Source: Siphonodentalium dalli
Lineage: Eukaryota > Mollusca > Scaphopoda > Gadilida > Siphonodentaliidae
Direction of reading: 5' to 3'
NCBI GenBank assembly: GCA_032622095.1
Contig: CP136066.1
Span: 63,704,609 to 63,768,608 of the forward strand
Length of the DNA stretch: 64,000 nt
Part shown: one piece after another, positions 12,561 through 24,231 of the stretch
Layout: each line of letters opens with the position of its first letter
Position numbering within the stretch: the stretch's first letter is position 1
Made by a program: the position numbers and the translations under genes
Notes under the pieces: generated by a model
Databases searched by the model: none
What the model saw: only the letters and a program-made list of their open reading frames with translations
What the model was told of the DNA's origin: nothing

Positions 12561-12699
12561 TTAGAACTGGTATAGGAAGAGATTACATGAAATATTTCAA
12601 TTATACACTGTGGATGAACTGTATGCATTTTCGTATTACTGTATAATTCGAAGAGGAGTAAGAGAGAACAAGGGCATCACTGGGGCCTGGCTAAATATG

Positions 12700-13010
12700 C
12701 CCATTAATTTACTTGTAAATTGATATTACATCAGGTGGATTAATTTGAAAAAGTACCGTAACTCATGCAGAAATAATTGGACGGAACCCATATTTGTCTG
12801 TATTTTTGGATGAGAAACACACATTCCGACTTTGGTCCTGATAAAATAATCCAAACTTGGGTTATCAATCTGAATCCAAAATGTTATGAAAACAGACAAA
12901 TGCTAAGTCGATAAAGGGCCGTAACTATTGTAAAAGTTATTGGATGGAACCCATATTTGAAATTGGTCTGTATTTTTTTAGCTGGTGCCCGAACAGCTAT
13001 TCGTCAGTCA
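12700..13010. repeat. Two diverged ~180-bp tandem units
   Basis: A segment with CCGTAACTCATGCAGAAATA and GGAC(or T)GGAACCCATATTTG recurs about 180 bp later. The same style of unit (GGACCATAACTCCGGC, AATTGG.GG.CGGAACCC) is present at 33160-33500. This is a dispersed tandem-repeat family and is non-coding. Confidence 0.5.
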
Positions 13011-13428
13011 GTGTCACCATAGTCACGGCATAAAGTCACACCGTACATGGGCTCTATTGTTTGTTGTTATAACTTCATGAAAATGTTTTCTGGTGACCGA
13101 CTGTTTGTCCAGAAAACATCATATCACTCCGCCTCGAATTACTGTACTACACAAAACATTTATTCTGATCATCCACGGCTGAGTATATGTCCTATCAGAA
13201 AGTCAAGCTTCGTATTCAAACCCAAGATCCTCATTACAAATGATATCTAAAATTTACTTTGTTTGTGTTGGTCGGCAATGGTCAGGATTTGGGCATATTT
13301 ATATACTTGCTGGTATTGGCAGAGATGAAAATAAATATTTCGATTATATATATAGGTCGAATCAGAAGATCGATTATCGTATTGAAAATCCAAAACGGTG
13401 CTCAAAATGGCAGCCGGAATTCACGCGG

Positions 13429-13650
13429 TCAAAGTAAATTGTCAGGTAATGCACTGATGCTAGTAGGAGGCTTCCCACGTTGCAGACATTTCATCTCATG
13501 TAAGCGGAATACGTCCCTCCTTACGAATGGTTTACCACAGTGACTGCACGCAAACAGTGGTTCGAAATGTTTCTTCATGTGGCGACTTCGATGCTGACTG
13601 TTTTTGTATGAGCTGCCACAGATATGACAGACATATTTCTGTTTGACACT
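13429..13650 (-). CDS. Alternative 3'-terminal exon D of the BTB-ZF gene (C2H2 + C2HC fingers)
   Basis: Terminal coding exon of 73 residues plus a TGA stop, preceded by the acceptor CTTCTTACAG. Joined in phase 0 to the common exon ending at 47894 it would give a 576-residue protein. Finger 1 is C-X2-C-X12-H-X3-H (YVCHICGSSY...SRHMKKH); finger 2 is C-X2-C-X12-H-X3-C (CSHCGKPFVRRDVF...HEMKC), a C2HC type. About 25 residues of low-complexity tail follow. The finger pair presumably binds DNA and sets target choice for this isoform; that is inference from the family. It has no start codon of its own in a useful place and no donor after finger 2, so it is a terminal exon. Three decayed relatives lie just beyond it (8.5-12.6 kb). 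Exon calls rest on frame, splice sites and motifs, not on transcripts. Confidence 0.85.
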   Translation of the reverse strand, partial: SVKQKYVCHICGSSYKNSQHRSRHMKKHFEPLFACSHCGKPFVRRDVFRLHEMKCLQRGKPPTSISALPDNLL

Positions 13651-13679
13651 CTGTAAGAAGAAACGAAAGGGCTCTAGTC

Positions 13680-14040
13680 AGAATCACGCATTGAAATAGT
13701 GTGTCCGACAACTGCAGAATGAGGTTCCCAGAGGATGAATTTAGTGACACTATCCTGCAGGCTATATAACGTCACAAAATTCACAATATGGGAACTTCAT
13801 TCTGCTTAGGCCTCAACTGTATATGGGAGACCTAGGATCAGATTGAAGTTCCCCAGTTGAAGTGGTGATGGTCACCCATCAGTCATCTCGATTATGCATT
13901 TTATCTTCTGCAAGTTAGGGGATACAGAAACTGAACAGAAGGGAAAATAAGAAAATAAAACTTAAAAAAAAACAATGTTAATTTAAGACTATAGACACTT
14001 CCCAGAAGATGAGGCCTAAGCAGAATTAGGTCCATAGAGT
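13680..14040. mobile_element. Degenerate long variant of the palindromic hAT-like MITE
   Basis: Starts near CATTGAAATAGTGTGTCCG with the GCAGAATGAGGTTCCCAGAG arm. A ~200-bp centre (GGAGACCTAGG, CTGCAAGTTAGGGGATA, CTTCCCAGAAGATGAGGCC) follows that is shared with 31120-31440, 41370-41700 and 61630-61790. Diverged, with no clean ends. Confidence 0.5.
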
Positions 14041-14184
14041 GGAATTGCAATTAAATTTTCATGGCATTTTGATATGCAAAACAAAAAACTTAATTTTCTC
14101 CCTATTGGAATCTATATTTTAAGACAGGTGTCCTTGATTCACAGCTATTAGTTTATACCCTGGAATCTATATACATAGTAATGC

Positions 14185-14345
14185 CCAAAGTAATTGACCA
14201 CTTAACCACAGCAGAATTATGGGTAATTTTTAAGGATTTAGTCAGAAATATGGCTTGTTGCCATTCATCGGAAAGCTGTCACCGAGAGCTTTCCGATGAA
14301 TGGCAACAAGGGTATAAAATGGGCGACCCAATTGGCAGTTGACCA
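14185..14345. mobile_element. Palindromic MITE, CAGTAATGCCC family, degenerate copy
   Basis: Carries the family core AACCACAGCAGAATTATGGG, GGCTTGTTGCCATTCATCGG, then AGCTTTCCGATGAATGGC. The outer ends have diverged (TAGTAATGCCCAAAG at the left). Confidence 0.6.
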
Positions 14346-14502
14346 ATCACCAAACAGGATTTAGTGTAACACAGATGGGCTATGTAAATATTAAAATATA
14401 ATGAGTATTACACATAGCTTCATATCGAAGCTGGCAACTTGATATCACAATGGTCGATTGATCCATCAGCAGAAACACATTGTTAATTGTGTATGGTACT
14501 AG

Positions 14503-14888
14503 AAGTGCTGAAGGGGTCACTATCGTGAAGTGACCTGCGGTTGAGTACCCAGCTTATTATTTCGTGCGGTCGAGTACCTCGCTTAACAAATCAATGTGGT
14601 TGAGCACCTCGATTGAAGAAATATCACATATCCATTGCAATGTCCAAAACAAAATGAAAATGCAAGATGGTGTGTCATAAAGTCTAAAGATTCACCATAT
14701 CGTTACAAATATTAAATCGTTCCATGGTATAGGCCTATATAAAAATATTCTAGTAGTAGTACATCGTTTCGTAAAGCGAGGTACTCTAACCGCACTGATT
14801 TGTTAAGCGAGGTAGAAAACCGCATGAAATATTAAGCTGGGTACTCAACCGCATGTCGCGTGATGAAAGTGACAGCTTCAGCACTGGT
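14503..14888. mobile_element. Inverted-repeat element, ~110-bp arms
   Basis: Left arm GAAGTGCTGAAG...GTGACCTGCGGTTGAGTACC is mirrored at the right by GGGTACTCAACCGCATGTCG and GACAGCTTCAGCACT. Within each arm a shorter word (GAGGTACTC / GAGTACCTCGC) is repeated. The ~150-bp spacer is AT-rich. It is a foldback-type element with no coding capacity. Confidence 0.65.
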
Positions 14889-14930
14889 AGTTTACCAAGA
14901 GAAGTTGGTTAAACACTGTTATTTTGCATT

Positions 14931-15081
14931 CAAGCCTTGAAATAGGGTGTCTGTCATTTGCAGAATGAGGTTCCCAGAGGGTGAATTTGGTGATGCTAGC
15001 CCGCTATGCGGGGTAGCATCACTAAATTCACCCTCTAGGGACCTCATTCTGCAAATGACAGGCACACTATTTCAAGGCTTG
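14931..15081. mobile_element. Palindromic hAT-like MITE (family P), short copy
   Basis: Ends CAAGCCTTGAAATAG and CTATTTCAAGGCTTG, arms TGCAGAATGAGGTTCCCAG. It is flanked by TTTGCATT on the left and TTTGCAAT on the right, an 8-bp target duplication with one mismatch. Only one palindrome is present, so it is about 150 bp against ~250 bp for the double form. Confidence 0.8.
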
Positions 15082-15724
15082 TTTGCAATATGATAGCACC
15101 ACTATTGGCCAATTGGCCTATATATTGCCCAATCAGGTTACTTAGGGCAACGAGGGAGGGACATGTCACGATACAATTCATATTCCGATATGACCCGGGG
15201 ATGACCCATCCTCTGAGCTTACTTTTTATCTGATGATGTTGGAGAGTGAAGTCTCTAATTCCTAATTTGCATTGCCAGTATATTCCAGCTGAGTTCAGGG
15301 CAAACTTAGTCATATAAAGCAAATTTACTTTCTTCTTTTTAGAAGATAATGATGAAAGTTAAATTGTAAGAAGACAAAATCATATCAACTTCATTAAAAT
15401 CAGTGTGATGTCATCAATGTTTTCAACAAACATTACATACAGATGGTATGCTGCATTATCATACTAAATGAATGCATTACGACTGGAACATTTCTAGGGG
15501 GATGTCCGGAAGAGAATAGTAACTAACCTTGCTCAATGCAAATAATGTCATTTATATACATGTATTTAAAAGAGTAGGATCTGTCTGTCTATCTCCCAGA
15601 TACCAGGCCCGATTTGGCGTGGTGTAACCCAGCATTATGTTTTTCAAAATATTGATTTAATGAAATGTTTTTTTTGTTAAATTGAGTAAGGAGTTCAATC
15701 TAAATTAAACAAATTTTTTTATAA
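15082..15724. other. No gene seen
   Basis: Intergenic or 3'-flanking sequence. The 92-codon minus ORF at 15044-15322 overlaps the MITE and shows no domain. Confidence 0.4.
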
Positions 15725-17512
15725 ATGAAAGTGTCAATGACACTGTAGCTCAACTTGGAAAGGGAATAATTTAATGTATTACAGTCAATGGAGCGATTAG
15801 GAATGTGGAAAGTTGAATGTCTAATACTAGTTTATAGACATGAAGAGAAAAGTAAAATCCAAGATGGCTGCTGACGGCCGAATGACCCCAAAATGATTGT
15901 ATCCCATCTACATGTGAACATCCATAACAAATTTTATGACGATCAGACTAAAGGTACGACCTGTAGCCTGTGCTAATGGATTGAATTTTGACATCAAAGA
16001 TGGCCGCTGGCGGCCACGTTTTTCGGCCGAATGACCCCAAAATGACTCGTTCCCATCTACATGTCATTGTTAACATCCACATGACAAATTTTATGATGAT
16101 CAGACTAAAGGTACGACCTGTAGCCCGTTCTAAAGGATTTAGTAATACAAAGAGTAAAATCCAAGATGGCTGCTGCGGCCATGTTTTTTGGCCGAATGAC
16201 CCCAAAATTAATCGTTCTCATCTACATCTCAATATTAACATCCATGACAAATTTCATGATGATCAGACGAACAGTACGACCTGTAACCCGTGCTAATGGA
16301 TTGAATTTTGAAATCAAAGATGGCCACTGGCGGCCATGTTTTTCATCCGAATGACCCCAAAATGACTCGTTCCCATCTACATTACAATTTCAACAGCCAT
16401 AAAAATTTGTATGATGATCAGACTAAAGGTACGACCTGTAGCCCGTGCTAAAGGATTTAGTCATACAAAGAGTAAAATCCAAGATGGCTTCTGGTGGCAA
16501 TGTTTTTTGGCCGAATGACCCCAAAATGACTCGTTCCCATCTACATGTCATTATTAACATTCATGACAAATTTTATGATGATCAGACTAAAAGTACGATC
16601 TGTAGCCCGTGCTAAATGATTTAGTCATACAAAGAGTAAAATCCAAGATGGCTGCTGGCGGCCATGTTTTTTGGCCGAATGACCCCAAAATTACTCGTTC
16701 CCATCTACATGTCAATATTAACATCCATGACAAATTTAATGATGATCAGACAAACAGTACGACCTGTGGCCTGTGCTAATGGATTAAATTTTGAAATCAA
16801 AGATGGCTGCTGGTGGCCATGTTTTTTGTCCGAATGACCCCAAAATGACTCGTTCCCTTCTACATTCTAATTTCAACAGCCATTACAAATTTCATGATGA
16901 TCAGACTAAAGGTACGACCTGTAGCCCGTGCTAAAGGATTTAGTCATACAAAGAGTAAAATCCAAGATGGCTGCTGGCGGCCATGTTTTTTGCCCGAATG
17001 ACCCAAAAAAGACTCGTTCCCATCTACATGTCATTGTTAACATCCATGACTAATTTTATGATGATCTGACCAAAGGTACCACCTGTAGCCCGTGTCAAAG
17101 GATTTAGTCATGCAAAGAGTAAAATCTAAGATGGCTGCCGTGGGCCATGTTTTTTGGCCAAATGACCCCAAAATTACTCGTTCCCATCTGCATGTCAATA
17201 TTAACATCCATTACCAATTTCATGACAATAAGACGAACAGTACGGCCTGTAGCCCGTGCTAATGGATTGAATTTTGAAATCCAAGATGGCCACTGGCGGC
17301 CATGTTTTTTTTCCGAATGACCCCAAAATGACTCGTTCCCATCTACATGCCAATGTCAACATCCATGACAAATTTCATAATAATCGGACCAAAGGTACGA
17401 ACTGTAGCCCGTGCTAAAGGAAATTGTTGACGCATCACGCACACGCACACACGGACGACGGATACCAAGCCATGGCAATAGCTCAAACTTTACAAAGTAA
17501 AGTTGAGCTAAT
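15725..17512 (+). mobile_element. Helitron/'pearl'-like element 1 with ~160-bp tandem core
   Basis: The 5' end is TGAAAGTGTCAATGACACTG followed by TAGCTCAACTT. The core has about ten variable ~155-165-bp units, each with CCAAGATGGCTGCTGGCGGC, CCGAATGACCCCAAAATGAC, TTCCCATCTACATGTC and GTACGACCTGTAGCCCG. The 3' end is a hairpin (AGCTCAAACTTTAC/GTAAAGTTGAGCT) followed by AA then T. A terminal hairpin plus central tandem repeats is the layout of Helentron-associated HINE elements and of bivalve 'pearl' elements. Non-autonomous; the ORFs inside are repeat by-products. Confidence 0.75.
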
Positions 17513-17733
17513 AAAAATGTTTAAACAATCAAATTGTGTGCAAAGTGCACAAAGGGGCTGCCACAATGACTAATATCTAAATGTGCGCGAAGTGCTCAAA
17601 CTACAAGTGCCTAGCACACAAAGTGGGGACAGGCCCCTCCAACGCTTAATAAAGGCTCACAAAGGGAGTAGCCTAGCTGTTTCAGCTATTAAGTTTCATA
17701 TCTAAATGGGTAGAACACAGCAGCATTTCTATA

Positions 17734-20700
17734 AATTAAAGGTACTCAATCCGAATCGACAGTCCCCATATCATCAGATTCCAACAACAATGAAAGTGTC
17801 AATGACACTGTAGCTCAACTTAGATAGGGGAATAATTTAATGGTAGACAGTAAATGAAGGAATAGGAAAAGTGCTAATTGAAATGTCTAAGTAAGACAAG
17901 ATGTACATGTCAATATCAACATTCATAACAGGTTTCATAATGATCGGATCAGGGATGTGGTGATTATGGTGTGCCAAAGGATTTATTGATGCAAAGAGTA
18001 AATTCTAAAATGGCCACCGGCAGCCATATTTTTTTCCCCAAAATGACTTGTTCCCATCTACAGCCTTTACAAATCTCATAATGATCTGATCAAAGGTATG
18101 ACCTGTAGCCTGTGCCAATGGATTTAGTCATGCAAAGAGTAAAATCCAAGATGGCTGCTGGTGGCCATGTTTTTCAGCTGACGACCCCAAAATGACTCGT
18201 TTCCCATCTACATGTCATTGTTAACATACATGACAAATTTCATGAAGTTTCGACCAAAGCTACGACCTGTAGCCCGCACCAAAGGATTTATTCATGCAAA
18301 GAGTAAAATCCAATATGGCTGCTGGCGGACATGTTTTTTAGCCAAACGACCCCAAAATGACTCGTTCCCATCTACATGTTAATATTAACATCCATGATAA
18401 ATATCATGATGATCAGACAAACAGTACGACCTGTAGCCCGTGCCAATGGATTGAATTTTGAAATCCAAGATGGCTGCCAGCCGCCATGTTTTTTGGCCGT
18501 ATGACCCCAAAATGACTCGATCCCATATACATGTCAATATCAATGACAAATTTCATAAAGGTCAGACCAAAGGTACAACCTGTAACCCGCGCCAAAGGAT
18601 TTAGTCATGCAAAGAGTAAAATCCAAGATGGCTGCTGGCGGCCATGTTTTTTGGCCGAACGACCCCAAAATTACTCGTTCCCATCTACATGTCATTGTTA
18701 ACATCCATGACAAATTTCATGAAGTTCTGACCAAAGCTACAACCTGTAGCCCGCGCCAAAGAATTTAGTCATGCAAAGAGTAAAATCCAAGATGGCTGCT
18801 GGCGGCCATGTTTTTTGGCTAACGACCCCAAAATGACTCGTTCCCATCTACATGTCAATATTAACATCCATGACAAATTTCATGATGATCAGACGAACAG
18901 CACGACATGTAGCCCGCACCAATGGATTGAATTTTGAAATCCAAAATGGCCACCAGCGGCCATGTTTTTTGGCCGAATGACCCCAAAATGACTCGTTCCC
19001 ATATACATGTCAATGTCAACATTCACGACAAAATTCATAAAGATCAGACCACAGGTACGACCTGTAGCCCGCGCCAAAGGATTTAGTCATGCAAAGAGTA
19101 AAATCCATGATGGCTGCTGGCGGCCATGTTTTTTGGCCGAACAACCCCAAAATCACGCGTTCCCATCTACATGTCATTGTTAACATCCATGACAAATTTC
19201 ATGAAGTTCTGATCAAAACTACGACCTGTAGCCTGCGCCAAATGATTTAGTCATGCAAAGAGTAAAATCCAAGATGGCTGCCAGCGGCCATGTTTTTTGG
19301 CCGAATGACCCCAAAATGACTCGTTCCCATATACATGTCAATGTCAACATTCACGACAAAATTCATAAAGATCAGACCACAGGTACGACCTGTAGCCCGC
19401 GCCAAAGGATTTAGTCATGCAAAGAGTAAAATCCATGATGGCTGCTGGCGGCCATGTTTTTTGGCCGAACAACCCCAAAATCACGCGTTCCCATCTACAT
19501 GTCATTGTTAACATCCATGACAAATTTCATGAAGTTCTGATCAAAACTACGACCTGTAGCCTGCGCCAAAGGATTTAGTCATGCAAAGAGTAAAATCCAA
19601 GATGGCTGCCAGCGGCCATGTTTTTTGGCCGAACGACCCCAAAATGACTCGTTCCCATCTACATGTCAATATTAACATCCATGACAAATTTCATAATGAT
19701 CAGATGAACAGTACGACATGTAGCCCGCGCCAATGGATTGAATTTTGAAATCCAAAATGGCCACCAGCGGCCATGTTTTTTGGCCGAATGACCCCAAAAT
19801 GACTCGTTCCCATCTACATGTCAATATTAACATCCATGACAAATTTCATGATGATCAGACGAACAGCACGACCTGTAGCCCGCACCAATGGATTGAATTT
19901 TGAAATCCAAAATGGCCACCAGCGGCCATGTTTTTTGGCCGAATGACCCCAAAATGACTCGTTCCCATATACATGTCAATGTCAACATTCATGACAAATT
20001 TCATAAAGATCAGACCAAAGGTACGACCTGTAGCCCGCGCCAAAGGATTTAGTCATGCAAAGAGTAAAATCCAAGATGGCTGCTGGCGGCCATGTTTTTT
20101 TGGCCGAACAACCCCAAAATCACTCGTTCCCATCTACATGTCATTGTTAACATCCATGACAAATTTCATGAAGTTCCGATCAAAACTACGACCTGTAGCC
20201 TGCGCCAAATGATTTAGTCATGCAAAGAGTAAAATCCAAGATGGCGGCTGACGGCCATGTTTTTTGGCTGAACGACCCCAAAATGACTCGTTCCCATCTA
20301 CATGTCAATATTAACATAATTTCATGATGATCAAACGAACAGTACGACCTGTAGCCCGCGCCAATAGATTGAATTTTGAAATCCAAGATGGCCACCAACG
20401 GCCATGTTTTTTGGCCGAATGACCCCAAAATGACTCGTTCCCATCTACATGTCAATGTCAACATTCATGCAAAATTTCATAAAGATCAGACCAAAGGTAC
20501 GACCTGTAGCCCGCGCCAAAGGAAATTGTTGACGGACACACGGACGACAAGCCATGGCAATAGCTCAAACTTACAAAAGTAAGTTGAGCTAATAACATGT
20601 TTTGAAATGCCGCTTCAGTTATCAGAATCGATTAATTGCCCAAAAATAATGCCAACCACAGTATGAAATTGCAAAAAAAAAATTTCAACGAAATCGGGCC

Positions 20701-20970
20701 AGATTGTGAAATATCTAACACACAAAGCCACTTGATTTTAGTGTTATCCATCTTCATGCGCAATTTTGTCCAAGACCGTCACCCCATGACAAATTTGTTC
20801 CAGGCCACAAATAAGTACATATCTTGAGAAATAAAAAATTTCAAAAATTGATATCTGATCACTCTGAGCTTTGATGGGTGGGTTCCTTAACTCGAATGAA
20901 ATATTTTTCACCCCGAAGCCAAAAAAGTTGTTATTTGGGACCGTTAATTCGGATTATGGATCTTTAGGTT
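17734..20970. mobile_element. T1-type MITE split by a later insertion
   Basis: Left fragment 17734-17790 has TTAAAGGTACTCAATCCG and continues to AGATTCCAACAACAA. Right fragment about 20600-20970 resumes at CAGTTATCAGAATCGATTAA and ends near TTCGGATTATGGATCTTTAG. In the uninterrupted copy at 26995-27403 these two parts are adjacent, so the 2.8-kb element between them was inserted later. Confidence 0.7.
17791..20594 (+). mobile_element. Helitron/'pearl'-like element 2 with ~160-bp tandem core
   Basis: Same 5' end as element 1 (TGAAAGTGTCAATGACACTG) and the same 3' hairpin (AGCTCAAACTTACAAAAGTA then AGTTGAGCTAAT). The core has about 16 units of ~160 bp, many more alike to each other than to element 1 (for example the GCGCCAAAGGATTTAGTCAT variants). 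A higher-order pattern of alternating unit types is visible, with the ~320-bp pair at 18960-19300 repeated nearly unchanged at 19280-19620. It sits inside a T1 MITE. Confidence 0.75.
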
Positions 20971-21367
20971 TGTGCATAGTTACTTGCGCCAGTCTATGCT
21001 GGACGCAAGTAATGTTTTCGGTCCGGATCTTTGTCTGTTTATTTGTCTGTCCTTCCGCGAATATGTTACGTCATACCGGAAGTACATAGAGTAAAGAATG
21101 CACATGAGCTAATATGAAATTATTATTATTATTGTTTATTTCAGGCAAGGTATGCCCATATAGCATCAATTGCAATTTAAATCCACATATATACTTAATT
21201 TGGATTCTTATCTGGTTTTATTTTGGTAATAAATCGTAATAAATGAAAAATATTCAATGATTTCTTTCTGGAAACCGATAAAGACGCCATGACGTCACGA
21301 CGCACATCAGGACGTCACAAGCTACATGGGCGCGCAAAACACCAGACATAATTGTGTCGATGTCCAG

Positions 21368-22379
21368 TAGTGATGCGGACCGGACCGGACCACCTTGGGT
21401 GGTCCGGTCCACTGCCAAGGCGGTCCAGTCCGGTCCGGTACACATGCCTGGACCGGTCCAAAACGGTCCGGTCCACCTATAATAGGCTATATGTTAATTA
21501 CTTCTCTGTTTTCTCAAAGTGTTTACTCTGTATAGTACAAACTATAAGGTTACTGAGTTCAGTGCATCGCAATGAGTCCATATATATTAAAACTTGCATT
21601 GTTTGCCGATTGTATGCATCATTGTCTGTCTCTAGTGGGATATACTAGGAACGATGCACGATAATAGTATGTCTAGTAATGCGAACATGCACTAATTAAA
21701 TGTATTGGACAGATATATACTAGTAGCTACATCATGTATAGGGCCAGAATGTGTTACAACCAATCTAACATGGCACTCAACTGATCATATGCATGATTCG
21801 TATCATATATATTTTCAATAAATTGAAATTTAAACGAAATAACTATACTGATGACAATTATACAAAATTAATGTGTACTAATATGACTACTACATTAATA
21901 TTGGAGTCTTGGAAGATTGTGATGGCTGATTGTATAGTCCTGACAATTACAGTTATATACCTAAGTACAACTACTATTCGATTAATGTGACTGTCTTGTG
22001 TATGTACTATGTAATGTGGTTTGCATGTTTCTTCGATAAATATAACTGTGAAAAACAATAGAATACTCGATTCGATATCCATCCAAATTGATTAGTTGAT
22101 CCCATGTTACACTGTTTATAACACATAGTTCCATATTCATTCAGTTGCATGTATGTCGCATTGATATGGTGCTACATAGATATTAACCACTTGAATGCGT
22201 CAATACATCGTTGCTAATTGATATGACGGCAAATACGCAATAATATTCGCGATAGCTTATTATAACTGAAGAAAAATAGTGGACCGGACCGGAGAGTACC
22301 GGACCGGCGGTAAAAAGCGGTCCGGTCCAGTGACACCCGGTCCGGACCGGACCGCGGACCGGACCGGTCCAAATCACTA
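21368..22379. mobile_element. Non-autonomous hAT-like element with GGACCGG-rich ends
   Basis: Left end TAGTGATGCGGACCGGACC, right end GGTCCAAATCACTA. Flanks are ATGTCCAG and ATGTCTAG, an 8-bp target duplication with one change. Both subterminal regions are packed with CCGGACC/GGTCCGG words, about 110 bp on the left and 100 bp on the right. In hAT elements subterminal repeats are transposase-binding sites. The ~800-bp centre is AT-rich with no transposase frame. Confidence 0.82.
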
Positions 22380-22387
22380 ATGTCTAG

Positions 22388-23431
22388 ACAGCCGAGACTC
22401 GTATTACACAGGCAGGCTAAACCATTCTACCTGCCGACAACTTCGTGTTTTACTGTTGTAAATAAATATAAAGTGGACAATAGTACTGTCCATTAGAAGC
22501 CTATTTTATGTAACTTAAAACTCGGGAAATGTATTGAGATCATGTCTAAAGGATGTGTGCGGAATCTTTTTTTTTCGCAAAGACAGTGAGACGCGAACAT
22601 ATTTCTGGAAACATTCTTTGAAGTTCAAAACATATTCGAAAGATCCTGGTGCATATAAATCATGTCCGAAATCATGTCCGGCCAAACAGTTGAGCGCGTG
22701 GTTCAATTGAGAAACAATTGCACTAAAAATGTGAATGTTGAAACATATGAAGTATTAAATGCCTTATTAATTAACTGGGAAAACAGGCTTTCTCATTCTC
22801 AATGCTATAGACATTTTGATGATATATTCCCGAAGACTGTATAGATCAGTTGCTAAGGGCATGTTCACATTGACACACTGTTAATCAAAGACTACATAAC
22901 CAATGATCGCGTGTCTTTTATTTATTTGTGTCGGTATTTGTAATTTACTTTGATGGTTTTTGCCACTGTAGTGCAGTGTCACTTGATACCATTCTAGTCA
23001 AACTAGTAATTTAACCCAATTGGTTTAATATATATATTAGCATCATCGGCAACCAATCGTCTTCACACCCTTCATATATATGAACGATTCTATATTGTTC
23101 CATAAATATGCCAAACTCCTACGTATTACTGACACTATCATTAGTGTAATAGGTCAACTTGAGATATTCTATCCGTTTTCACAAATATTTCAGCGATGGA
23201 TGAACTGAGATTTTATATCTAGATTTTTTTATCGATCTCTCAAACGAGGGGCCAGCACCCGTGGTTCAAACTGTTGTTGGTAAGATATCACAAAACATGC
23301 CAAATGTGCGATGGACGCAAGTTTTGGCAGCTCCAGTGAGTGCATTCTAGTTCAGTTGTGTTTTCTGATTGGAATTTTTGACATTCATTTTTTTAAATAT
23401 TTTTTTTATTGAATAACAAAACATACAATGA
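22388..23431. other. No gene seen
   Basis: Anonymous intron or intergenic sequence. Small ORFs lack domains. The right limit includes the 14-bp target copy of the neighbouring SINE. Confidence 0.4.
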
Positions 23432-23744
23432 TTGATTGATTGATTGATTGGGGTTTATTGTCGCTTTAGCCACTAAGGCCATATCACGACATTGCCAGTT
23501 TTAGTGGTGGAGGAAATCCGCACACTTGCGACTAATCTAACAGTGATTTCAATGGCTGATAAACTCGTCAACCATGTGCGGCAAACCACCGGCCATCGGC
23601 GAGTAACTGGTAACTCCACCAGATAACGATTTCGAGTTACAAAGTCCACGATGGAAACATGTGGATTTGAACCCTAATCGCCAGCGCTGGAGGGCGAAAC
23701 GGCTTGGAGTTGTACCCCTAACCGATTGAGCCACCGAGGCCCCT
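23432..23744 (-). mobile_element. tRNA-derived SINE, complete, with target duplication
   Basis: On the minus strand it starts AGGGGCCTCGGTGGCTCAAT, a tRNA-like head with an A-box-like TGGCTCAATCGGTTAG and a B-box-like GGTTCAAATCC about 50 bases on. A body follows, ending in a short-repeat tail of CAAT units. Both sides carry the same 14 bp AAAACATACAATGA (23418-23431 and 23745-23758), a perfect target-site duplication as made by LINE machinery. A relative with an expanded centre is at 52857-53807. Confidence 0.88.
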
Positions 23745-24018
23745 AAAACATACAATGAATATCACACATAATTTAGCATAAAATATTTCTAGGGAAGGAT
23801 GGTGAACTATCACTCAGTCTCACACACTTTGATCACATTTTTGTGTCATCATCTGAGGTGTCATGGACATAGAAAATATTTATTTGAGATATCATGTAAG
23901 ATTGGGCACGATCTACGACGTAACACTGGAAACAGATTATGTTGGCAGTATTAGATATTTATTTTTCCATAATGGTGTGGCTGGGATGATAGGACCTCAA
24001 TGACAGGGGGAACATAAA

Positions 24019-24231
24019 CAGTAATGCTCTAAATAATCAACTCCTTAACCACAGCAGAATTATGGGTAACTTTTCAGGATTTAGTCGGAAATATGGCTTG
24101 TTGCCATTCATCGGAAAGCTCTCACTGAGAGCTTTCCGATGAATGACAACAAGCCATATTTCCGATTAAATCCTGAAAAATTACCCATAATTCTGCTGTG
24201 GTTAAGGAGTCAATTTTTTAGGGCATTACTG
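24019..24231. mobile_element. Palindromic MITE, CAGTAATGCCC family, full copy
   Basis: CAGTAATGCTCTAAATAATC at the left mirrors TTTTTTAGGGCATTACTG at the right. The arms run through CCACAGCAGAATTATGGG and GGCTTGTTGCCATTCATCGG to the centre. The whole 213 bp can fold into one hairpin. Confidence 0.8.

Noticed and set aside
15948-20582. Many 60-100-codon ORFs with KMAAGGH or RATGRTFGL words
   Set aside because: All fall in the ~160-bp tandem cores and repeat each other.
23560-23745. Possible tRNA gene
   Set aside because: A- and B-box-like words are present, but there is no cloverleaf; the unit has a SINE body, tail and target duplication.
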